Below, piece by piece: positions 11,001 to 16,744 of a DNA stretch of 64,000 nt (position 1 is its first letter; every line of letters starts with the position of its first letter). The translations under genes and the position numbers were made by a program. This DNA is from Atopobiaceae bacterium (lineage in GTDB: Bacteria > Actinomycetota > Coriobacteriia > Coriobacteriales > Atopobiaceae). The DNA lies in the NCBI GenBank assembly GCA_022483015.1, contig JAKVOB010000001.1:1016902-1080901 (forward strand), in the 5' to 3' direction. The notes beneath the pieces are model-generated. The model was not told the origin of the DNA. It ran no database searches and saw nothing but the letters and a program-made list of their open reading frames with translations.

Positions 11001-11302
11001 TCTCGTTCGCCGAGGATGCTGCTGATGGCTATACGTTGACCCTCCCCACCACGGACGGCTGGAACGCGGTCGGCACCGGTGCGACCCTCACCACCAGCGG
11101 CCGCGTGGCCTCGGGCGAGGTCGGCACAGATCTCACGCGGGCAGACTTCCTCAACACGAAGACCGATGTGCCCGTGACGGCGACGAAGGCAGGCGGGTCG
11201 ACCGCATGGCCCCTCATGGTGGGGGTCACGTGCGGTGTGCTGGCTGTGATGGTGGCCTGGCGTCTCCGCCGCCGCCGGTATGTCGGGTCCCACTTGCGCT
11301 GA
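8063..11302 (+). CDS. Secreted beta-helix surface protein with C-terminal membrane anchor
   Basis: About 1079 residues if translation begins at TTG 8063, which has a GGAGAGG site just upstream; an in-frame ATG at 7997 lacks one. A signal peptide (VLCACVAVAPRVAHAAA) is followed by many short repeats of the type GGSITGC/MSGGSISGC, about 20-25 residues each. These are the hallmark of right-handed parallel beta-helices in polymorphic-membrane-protein-like adhesins. Residues about 915-1040 form a pilin/Cna-B-like beta domain (LRVYKHVSG... FLNTK), as seen before anchors in Firmicutes and Actinobacteria. The last 35 residues are a membrane segment and Arg-rich tail. The expected LPXTG is not seen; VPVTATKAG lies at its place, so the anchor may be a retained membrane segment. 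Probably an adhesin or mucus-facing structural protein. Confidence 0.78.
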   Translation: MEQVSRHGTGLIGSRAILRLMTCLVLCACVAVAPRVAHAAATGSGDVFYMSGSTDGGGEATGSSVTMTTWLSSIDQYSNAAYNGILGGFALKDECTLSGATLDPGGTAMNKYFRTSSTVADPQILNLTSASSITTGTAANVTTFTNMTINLTGASHLDCAAAGTMRFVDCTINLSDTSYLTNAGTMSFDGCTITVAKAASITTSGTTTLTDCALTGTTDRTSALFSVTGGTTEVAGTTTITGITNTSGASGGSVFNVSAGTLKLAGGTISGCNIVAPQGINGGGSVAYVGNGTIELSGTTVSGCGNTTKEQYTCCPFVVAGSGTMNMTGGSITNCNGSHGGAVAVIGATSSLNMSGGSITGCAASYDGGALFAMNANATINMSGGSISGCTAKRSGSAISARADTVVNISGGSITGNRLSSTDGMGVSIAAVAGFDGIGTVTISGGPMISGNTTYAGAAADVMAYSATSLKIGDLTTSANVGITSSTPSLLAQDAQFAAASSGTASSTTSLDKLFNDSTSTLMGTAGTGSAVTWGTYVCQIRDDVTGTVLARYASLAAACAAVDDNQTIEMLQDVTQTAGITLPAKTFTITSMDSSASNTINRGYTGGSLFTTVSGTKLTMKGITVDGQKDTYSSDKPGGVLAVASGSTFVMGSGCTIQSSKASISGGGSTGAGAVYLLGTMEMHDGALGKGCTTTNNYGGFLYQEPGSTFTADGGELNGNSSASSGGAIMQATGGVCTTTLGGTFSATGNSCLANGAVIHGGAAGSAINIQGSATLKNNTCSSSSWSGGAVFAYNATVNIQDSPTITGNTNTDTDDASVTTRNVALTGGNGKLVVTGNLTGGEVGIYSGNYKAGTVFGSTSSDPATAYSGLERFTDDRDATLYGVAGSAANVIWGTTGPLRVYKHVSGTYADMTKSFSFTGTMTKASASAVTSFVATVCDADGNATGTTVTFTSGTPASFSLSDGQYLDLTDVLTGTTFSFAEDAADGYTLTLPTTDGWNAVGTGATLTTSGRVASGEVGTDLTRADFLNTKTDVPVTATKAGGSTAWPLMVGVTCGVLAVMVAWRLRRRRYVGSHLR

Positions 11303-11318
11303 CCCAGGTGTCTGGGTC
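11301..11318 (+). terminator. Hairpin at the stop codon of the beta-helix gene
   Basis: A perfect 7-bp stem (GACCCAG/CTGGGTC) with a 4-base loop begins inside the TGA stop codon. No U-run follows, so it may act as an mRNA 3-prime end stabiliser or a weak terminator. Confidence 0.4.
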
Positions 11319-11809
11319 GCGGCGAGGATACCCGACGGGCGTAACGAGACGGTTCGTGAGGGCCTTCTGGACAAACGGGGCATACGGCCTATGACCAGGC
11401 CGTGAACCTTGCACGAAATCGTGGGAGCTCATGGGTCCACAAGCTATGTCGCGCGGTCGGTGGCGACGGCTGAACCGAAAGCTCCTGTTGATGAGGTGTC
11501 GCGAGGTGGTTCTCCGTCCGAGCGGTGGCACAAATCTGAAGATAGACATCGTCGGCTCAGGCCTCATCAGAACAAGATGAATATTGATATTCAATAACCA
11601 CTGGTGGATGTCTTGCTCGCAAAGCATCAACAATTTAGCGTCATGATTGCGGCGCATCGAACGATGGCTAAGTTCGATTTCTTGCCACCAGGCTCTCGAA
11701 CCATCTCCCATGGGTGCGGCGTGGATCGACGGCATCGACATCGATGCCGCCCGTCGGGCAGCCTGTCTAAGCGTTCATCTGCCGTTTCCTATGGGTCGGC
11801 CCCTCTCGG
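11303..11809. other. 507-bp stretch without a supported gene
   Basis: This contains the stop-codon hairpin, a copy of a dispersed ~155-bp repeat (11527-11681) and a tight inverted repeat at 11731-11750 (CGGCATCGA, two bases, TCGATGCCG). It has lower GC than its surroundings. Open frames here lack ribosome sites and recognisable products. Confidence 0.6.
11527..11685 (+). repeat. Dispersed ~155-bp repeat, copy A
   Basis: The two ends match the element at 16399-16557: the left ~25 bp (GGCRCAAATCYGAAGA... ACATCGTC) and the right ~45 bp ending in ATGGCTAAGTTCGATTT. The outer distance is the same in both copies while the middle has diverged. The right end contains an inverted repeat ATCGAAC/GTTCGAT. 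It may be a MITE or insertion-sequence remnant or a structured RNA. Confidence 0.6.
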
Positions 11810-12502
11810 CTAGTAGGTCAGTCCCGTGTCTGCCTCGAAGGCCTGGGCATACTGTGCATAATAGCCGCGGTCGGTGAACGCGTAGGGCGAGTCAGGGCTT
11901 CCCAGTAGGTCCTCGGGCAGGTTGATGAGCAGGAAGCACAGGGCGAACATCGTGGCCACCGCCATGACCCACTGCTTGGCGGTGGGTCGCGGCGCCTTTC
12001 CGAACAGCTCGATCGCCAGGCCCACGGCCACGGGCAGGAAGCCAAAGAGTGCGGTGACGAGCCCGGGGGAGTAGAGGGTGCTCATGCCGTAGGTTCCGAA
12101 GGTCTGCATCGACGTGATGCCGATGGCCACGTGGATGACCACCTCGAACCCGGAGAAGAGCATGATGGCGATACCTGCCGGCTTTCGGAACCCCCAGACC
12201 TTGAGCACCACCACGCCCAGGATCACGCCGCCGAAGTTGGTGACCATGTCGGTGAGGCGGTTCATGGGATAGCGGCTGAGAATGTCCGACCCGTGGCTCA
12301 GGTTGTACGAGTAGTGCAGGCCACCGGGGAACACCCATTCCTCCAGCACGTGGAGCACCAGGACGATGACGGCGAGGGTGCAGAGAATCTGGACCCTCGA
12401 CCACGTGGCGCGGTTCTTGTAGACCTGCCAGCCCAGATAGATGCCGATGCCGACCATGACATAGAGCCAGATGGACAGCCAACCTTGGATGATTGTCTCC
12501 AT
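11810..12502 (-). CDS. HXXEE-domain integral membrane protein
   Basis: A 230-residue protein with about seven predicted membrane segments. It carries the family-defining His-x-x-Glu-Glu motif at residues 51-55 (HVLEE) at the end of a helix, followed by conserved-looking NRLTDMVTNFGG and a later FEVVIHVAIG helix with another buried His. The HXXEE family has no settled function; the paired acidic and His residues inside helices suggest metal binding or membrane chemistry. It is transcribed divergently from a TetR regulator 118 bp away, the classic layout of a regulator and its target, so expression is probably repressed by that TetR. The last codon falls at 11810. Confidence 0.82.
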   Translation of the reverse strand: METIIQGWLSIWLYVMVGIGIYLGWQVYKNRATWSRVQILCTLAVIVLVLHVLEEWVFPGGLHYSYNLSHGSDILSRYPMNRLTDMVTNFGGVILGVVVLKVWGFRKPAGIAIMLFSGFEVVIHVAIGITSMQTFGTYGMSTLYSPGLVTALFGFLPVAVGLAIELFGKAPRPTAKQWVMAVATMFALCFLLINLPEDLLGSPDSPYAFTDRGYYAQYAQAFEADTGLTY

Positions 12503-12518
12503 GACGCTCCTCTCGTCG

Positions 12519-12575
12519 ATTTACGAAACTAATGTAGCGAAATGGTAGGTACCGATACAATGGTTGCGAAACGAG
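12519..12575. promoter_or_regulatory. Probable TetR operator between divergent genes
   Basis: An AT-richer patch has three spaced copies of the octamer-like motif WNGCGAAAY (TTACGAAAC, TAGCGAAAT, TTGCGAAAC) in the same orientation. It sits between the divergent starts of the HXXEE gene and the TetR gene. The position fits an autoregulatory operator; the site itself is unproven. Confidence 0.4.
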
Positions 12576-12620
12576 TGCTCCACGAGGGACGAAGGTCGTA
12601 GCGGAACCTGAGGAGACGCC

Positions 12621-13181
12621 ATGTACCACATCAGCCACGACAAGCGCAGCGAGCGGTCGGCCGAGACGATCTACGAGGGACTCCTCCGGTGCCTTGAGGA
12701 GAAGCCCTTCGACCGTATCACGGTGAGCGACCTGCAACGGGCCTCGGGCGTGGCGCGGACCACCTTCTACCGTTGCTTCGATGACGTCTCGGACGTGCTG
12801 ACGTGGAGGTGCGACGCCTGCTTTGCCGAGGTCCTGGGCCAGTGCGGGCCCGAAGGGTTCGCCGATGAGCTGGGTCTTGTCCGGCGATACTTCGAGTACT
12901 GGATGCGTCACAGCGACATCCTCGAGCTGCTGGTGCGGATCGACCGGCAGGACATCATCTATGCCTGTCATATGCGGGCCGCCGATGCCCTGCAGGAGCG
13001 CTATGGCAGCGTGCCGGGTCTTCCCGATGGCGAGGGCGACTACTTCATGGCGCTGCGCACGGGCCTCACCATCAGCATCCTCACCACGTGGTTGAGGCGC
13101 GGTCGCACGGAGAGCCCGGACGAGGTCGCGGACATCGTGAAGGGGCAGGTGGCCATGATCGCGCGTGGCAGCGGGGCGTGA
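12621..13181 (+). CDS. TetR/AcrR-family transcriptional regulator
   Basis: A 186-residue DNA-binding repressor. Residues about 12-58 form the TetR helix-turn-helix (AETIYEGLLRCLEEKPFDRI then TVSDLQRASGVARTTFYRCF). The remaining ~125 residues form the variable helical ligand-binding domain, which resembles the TetR subset with a C-terminal TetR_C_8-like fold. The ATG at 12621 is preceded by GAGGAGACGCC, a strong ribosome site. Its neighbour across a 118-bp divergent spacer is the HXXEE membrane protein, the likely target. Inducer unknown. Confidence 0.9.
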   Translation: MYHISHDKRSERSAETIYEGLLRCLEEKPFDRITVSDLQRASGVARTTFYRCFDDVSDVLTWRCDACFAEVLGQCGPEGFADELGLVRRYFEYWMRHSDILELLVRIDRQDIIYACHMRAADALQERYGSVPGLPDGEGDYFMALRTGLTISILTTWLRRGRTESPDEVADIVKGQVAMIARGSGA

Positions 13182-13190
13182 AGCTGACGA

Positions 13191-13212
13191 GGATCCCAGC
13201 AGAGGGGGATCT
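13191..13212. terminator. Short hairpin between convergent TetR and M6 protease genes
   Basis: GATCCC and GGGATC arms with an 8-base loop lie in the 34-bp convergent gap and are followed on the + strand by TTGTCT. A modest bidirectional terminator. Confidence 0.4.
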
Positions 13213-13215
13213 TGT

Positions 13216-15591
13216 CTAACTGACGCGCACCTGGCGGCGGCGAAGGCCCGCGGCGAGGGCGATTCCTGCAGTGCCAACCGCCACGAGTGGCGCCGTTGGG
13301 ATGGTGCCGTCACCCGTGGCGGGGATGCTCGAAGTCGTGGCGGCCCTGACCGTGGTCGTGGTCTCCTGTGTGCCGGAACCCTCCGGTGCAGTTGCGACGC
13401 TGGCCACGGTCACGGTGACCCGTGCGCTTGTGTTGACCTCCGTGCCGTTCGCGAGGACGCGGACGGTATAGGTCACGGGATCGGTGCCGGTGTTAGCTGG
13501 GAAGGCGATGGAGCCCGTGGCCGTGCCGTCGGCGCCCACGGGGTAGGCGACGTGTGCCCACCCAGCGTCGATGGCGTTGCCGTCAGCATCGAAGACCTGC
13601 AGCGTGAGCGTATCGCTCACGTTCTCCGTGGCAGACGAGAAGGACAGCGTGGCCCCGCTGGCGGCCAGCTCGCACGAACCGCCGGCCACGAGCGTGCTCA
13701 CCGTGTCGGGGAAGTCGACCGTGAACGTCATCGAGGTCGCACCGTCGTCGCTGGTGGAGATGGTGATGCCGGAGTCCACGCGGGCGGCCAGGTCATCGGA
13801 CCCGTCGTACTCGAGCAGCTTGTCCGTGCCGAGCTCGATCGTGTTGATGGTGGTCTTGTTCATGAAGGGATACCGCCAGAGGGCGCGGCCGCCCCCGATT
13901 GAGCTCACCTCAGGGTAGATGGGCATGACGCCCGGTCGGTGCGTGGTCACGTTGACGGTGTTCTCCACGTCCTTGTCGCACTCGCTTCCTACGCCGCATC
14001 TGGTGGCGACGCCGTCGTCGACGTGCCACGCCACGATGCCTCCCCCGAGGTTCGCATAGGGATAGAGCTCTAGGTTGCTCGGCACCACCGCCTGGCCGAG
14101 GAAATAGAACGTCTGCAGCGCCTCGTCGAAGGATTCGTACTCGCGGTTCTCGATGAGGTAGTACTCGTCGGCGCTCACGTCTATGCGATAGCAGGTGTAG
14201 CCCGCGGCATCGGTCTGCGAGGTAACCGTGTACGTGCCGTCCTGGTCGATTCTTGTGGGCGTCACGAATCCCAGCAGTGTACGGCAGTATGCGTCGAGGT
14301 CGACGGGCCGAATCTCGCCTCCGAGTGTGGAACCGTTGGCACCCATGTCCATGGTCGACATACCGCCCACGGTGTAGTCCTTCCAGGCGCCGTCTCGGAG
14401 GTTGGTCGAGTCATAGAGGTCGGGGAGCCCCAGGTAGTGCCCCAGCTCGTGCGTGAACGTCCCGATGGTGTTGTGCCCCATGACCTCGCCGTCATACATG
14501 TCCTCGCCTACGGCGACGTAGGAGAGGGCTTCGACCCCGTCGACCGAGAAGGACGAGGTGGGGTATTGCGTGAACTTGGACTGGTGCGCCCAGATGGACG
14601 GCTGGTCGGTCGTCGTCGAGGCCTCATAACCGGCGATCACGAAGCAGATGCCCACCTCTTCGTTCTCCAGTTTGCCGTCATGGTTGGTGTCGAAGGAGGC
14701 GAAGTCGACATAGGGGGCGGCGGCTTGCAGCGCCTCCGACAGCGTCTCACCAAAGCCTCGCACCTTCTCGGCGTTGGTGAAGTCGCTGCTGATGTTGGGG
14801 TGGGCGTGGTCGATGGTGACGTGGACGATGCCGTCGTTGACGGCGTCCGCCGTGTTGGTGTCGCCGTCCGTGCCGTATGCGCACGTCTCGCTGGCAGGAA
14901 GCCAGGTGAACTGCCCGTCCGACATCTGGGAGTAGAACGCGGTGAGGCTGTACTCGCCTGAGTACATGTAAGTGCCCCAGTCATACGTGCTGTTATACGG
15001 GATGTGCGCGTAGGTAGCGGACGGGTCGCTCACGTCATCGAAGCCTACGACGATGGTGATGACGGGGATGGACTTCGTGGCCTGCGTGCTGGTCTCGGAC
15101 TGCGTGGTGAGGCTCTCGGCCTCGACAGCTGTGGTGCTCTGGATGCTGTCGAGGGTGACGAGGTCCCCGGACCCGGAGGCGGAAAGCCCGTCGCCATCGA
15201 CCGTGGCACCGGAGAGCTCTCGATAGGCGGTCTCGTCTGAGTCGGTGAGGTCGCTGCCGGTGAGCGCAGCATCGTCCACGGAATCCTGCGCGGCGGGGCC
15301 CAGCTGGAGCGCGCCGTCGGAAGCGCGTGTGACCTGGCGCCACGTGCTCGTGGCTGGGTCCTTCTGGATGAGGGTACCGGCCGAGGTCACGTACCAGCTG
15401 AAGCACTCGTCACCCTTGATGTAGCCGGTGAAGCTGGAGCCGTCGGGCTGGGCGAAGGTCTGTTCGGCCGTGGTAGCGGGGACGGCGACGGCAGACGCGG
15501 GCTGACCCATCATACAAGCGAGCGTGAGCACGGCGGCCAGGGCATAGGCGGCAAGGCGACGGGTGCTCGTCTGCGTGGTATGGCGAAGCAT
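13216..15591 (-). CDS. Secreted M6-family metalloprotease with sortase anchor
   Basis: A 791-residue exported zinc protease (immune inhibitor A-like). After a signal peptide (LAAYALAAVLTLACMMG... ASAVAV) and a propeptide-like region, the catalytic domain has HELGHYLGLPDLYD, with zinc ligands His381 and His385 and catalytic Glu382. That extended motif is typical of M6 peptidases. A C-terminal beta-rich part (about 620-740) resembles a jelly-roll/CARDB-like module. The protein ends in a Thr/Ser linker, IPATG, a hydrophobic segment and RRRQVRVS, a sortase-type anchor with Ile in place of Leu. ATG 15591 is chosen because GAGGAGGGG sits just upstream; longer in-frame starts at 15651 lack this. Likely degrades host or dietary protein at the cell surface. 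Confidence 0.88.
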   Translation of the reverse strand: MLRHTTQTSTRRLAAYALAAVLTLACMMGQPASAVAVPATTAEQTFAQPDGSSFTGYIKGDECFSWYVTSAGTLIQKDPATSTWRQVTRASDGALQLGPAAQDSVDDAALTGSDLTDSDETAYRELSGATVDGDGLSASGSGDLVTLDSIQSTTAVEAESLTTQSETSTQATKSIPVITIVVGFDDVSDPSATYAHIPYNSTYDWGTYMYSGEYSLTAFYSQMSDGQFTWLPASETCAYGTDGDTNTADAVNDGIVHVTIDHAHPNISSDFTNAEKVRGFGETLSEALQAAAPYVDFASFDTNHDGKLENEEVGICFVIAGYEASTTTDQPSIWAHQSKFTQYPTSSFSVDGVEALSYVAVGEDMYDGEVMGHNTIGTFTHELGHYLGLPDLYDSTNLRDGAWKDYTVGGMSTMDMGANGSTLGGEIRPVDLDAYCRTLLGFVTPTRIDQDGTYTVTSQTDAAGYTCYRIDVSADEYYLIENREYESFDEALQTFYFLGQAVVPSNLELYPYANLGGGIVAWHVDDGVATRCGVGSECDKDVENTVNVTTHRPGVMPIYPEVSSIGGGRALWRYPFMNKTTINTIELGTDKLLEYDGSDDLAARVDSGITISTSDDGATSMTFTVDFPDTVSTLVAGGSCELAASGATLSFSSATENVSDTLTLQVFDADGNAIDAGWAHVAYPVGADGTATGSIAFPANTGTDPVTYTVRVLANGTEVNTSARVTVTVASVATAPEGSGTQETTTTVRAATTSSIPATGDGTIPTAPLVAVGTAGIALAAGLRRRQVRVS

Positions 15592-15669
15592 GGGACCCCT
15601 CCTCATCGGTGCTACGTCCGATGAGGTCATAGGCGGCCTCACGGAATACATATCAATGAGGATACGACT

Positions 15670-15711
15670 TCACGGTGCGCTGAAGGGCGGTATTCCCTCC
15701 GCGCACCGTGA
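15670..15711. terminator. Long hairpin after the flavoprotein gene
   Basis: Perfect 11-bp arms (TCACGGTGCGC/GCGCACCGTGA) enclose an inner AGGG/CCCT stem. It lies 12 bp beyond the stop of the leftward flavoprotein gene and upstream of the M6 protease start. There is no U-run on the minus strand, so strength is uncertain. Confidence 0.55.
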
Positions 15712-15723
15712 GTGGTGCGACAC

Positions 15724-16272
15724 CTAGCTGATGAGGTCTGCCAGGGCAGCGGACTTGTCACAGGCGCCCTTTGCCTGGGCGTCACCCTTGGCACCGACGC
15801 CCGCGGCCAGGACCTCGCCGATGACGTCCCAGCCCATGAGCTTGACGGAGCGCTCGAAGGCGAACCTCACGCCGTTCATGGTGGACTCGTCCTCGTCCAT
15901 GCAGCAGGTGAGCAGTGCCGTCTGCTTGCCGGTGAACTCGTCGCCCTTGTGGAAGAGGCAGTACATGCGGTCGAGTACGGCCTTGAGCTGCGCCGTCATG
16001 CCGTACCAGTAGACAGGTCCCGAGAAGACCACGACGTCGGCGGTGAGGATGTCAGGTGCCACCGTGTTCCAAGGGTCGTCATCGAAGACGCAGGGCTTGC
16101 CTGTGGTGTAGCAGGCGTCGCAGGCGGCGCAACCATGGATCTTGAGCTTCTGGAGGTCGAGGGTCTCGACCTCGTGGCCGCTCTCCTTGGCACGCTCGGC
16201 GAGCGCTGCGCTCATAGACTGGGTGTTGCCGTTCCTGCGGGGAGATCCGTTCAGGATGACGACCTTGCTCAT
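15724..16272 (-). CDS. NADPH-dependent FMN reductase / flavodoxin-fold oxidoreductase
   Basis: A 182-residue protein of the iron-sulfur-flavoprotein/NADPH-FMN-reductase family. The N-terminus has the FMN phosphate loop GSPRRNGNTQ (8-17), followed by LKIHGCAACDACYTTGKPC, a Cys-rich stretch used in some members for an Fe-S cluster or redox thiols. The flavin-binding SGPVYWYGMTAQLKAVLDR motif is at about 84-102. The start at 16272 has AAGGAG six bases upstream, and the protein begins directly with the flavodoxin beta strand (SKVVILNG). It probably reduces quinones, nitro compounds or acts in electron transfer in an anaerobe. It stands alone between intergenic repeats. Confidence 0.88.
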   Translation of the reverse strand: MSKVVILNGSPRRNGNTQSMSAALAERAKESGHEVETLDLQKLKIHGCAACDACYTTGKPCVFDDDPWNTVAPDILTADVVVFSGPVYWYGMTAQLKAVLDRMYCLFHKGDEFTGKQTALLTCCMDEDESTMNGVRFAFERSVKLMGWDVIGEVLAAGVGAKGDAQAKGACDKSAALADLIS

Positions 16273-16398
16273 GGGTGCTCCTTGTCTGGGGTGAGGTGTT
16301 TGTCGTATGACATCATCGGCCCCAGACGGTGTCTTGTAAAATGCCTGGTCCGGATGCTGGGTATGCACTCGGTGCATGACGGCGGCACGACAGGCCTG

Positions 16399-16557
16399 GC
16401 GCAAATCCGAAGAAAGACATCGTCTGACTGAGCCATGGCGCGAGATACGACACTTGATGCTCACCAGTGCATGCGTTCTACCAGGCGTTACTTTGAGATT
16501 CAAAAACATATGTCATGACGGTGCGCTGCTCGAACCATGGCTAAGTTCGATTTTGTG
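16399..16557 (+). repeat. Dispersed ~155-bp repeat, copy B
   Basis: Partner of the element at 11527-11685. Both ends are conserved (GGCGCAAATCCGAAGA at left; GTCATGACGG and CGAACCATGGCTAAGTTCGA at right) with a divergent middle and the same overall length. The right end holds the inverted repeat TCGAAC/GTTCGA. Confidence 0.6.
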
Positions 16558-16560
16558 GCA

Positions 16561-16590
16561 GCCGTCGAGGTCCGAACGGGCCTCGACGGC
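16561..16590. terminator. Hairpin next to repeat copy B
   Basis: Perfect 10-bp arms (GCCGTCGAGG/CCTCGACGGC) with a 10-base loop. It lies immediately downstream of the repeat and 150 bp before the helicase gene. No U-run. Confidence 0.4.
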
Positions 16591-16744
16591 CGGACGGGCC
16601 GCCAGAGGCATGTCGAGGAGGCCGGTCTGCCATGTCTCCGTCACCTTTCCTCTTGCCATGTCCTGCCGTTTGGTGGCCAATGCGTCCATCCAGGTCACTT
16701 GTGGGTGATACTTGGTGCAAAGAGCTCCCGTGGAAGGGACAGCT

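Larger units (their letters stand above)
16273..16744. other. 472-bp stretch without a supported gene
   Basis: Between the divergent flavoprotein and helicase genes. It holds copy B of the dispersed ~155-bp repeat (16399-16557) and, directly after it, a 10-bp stem hairpin at 16561-16590. The helicase ribosome site GGAAGGG is at its right end. Frames through it lack ribosome sites and recognisable domains. Confidence 0.6.
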
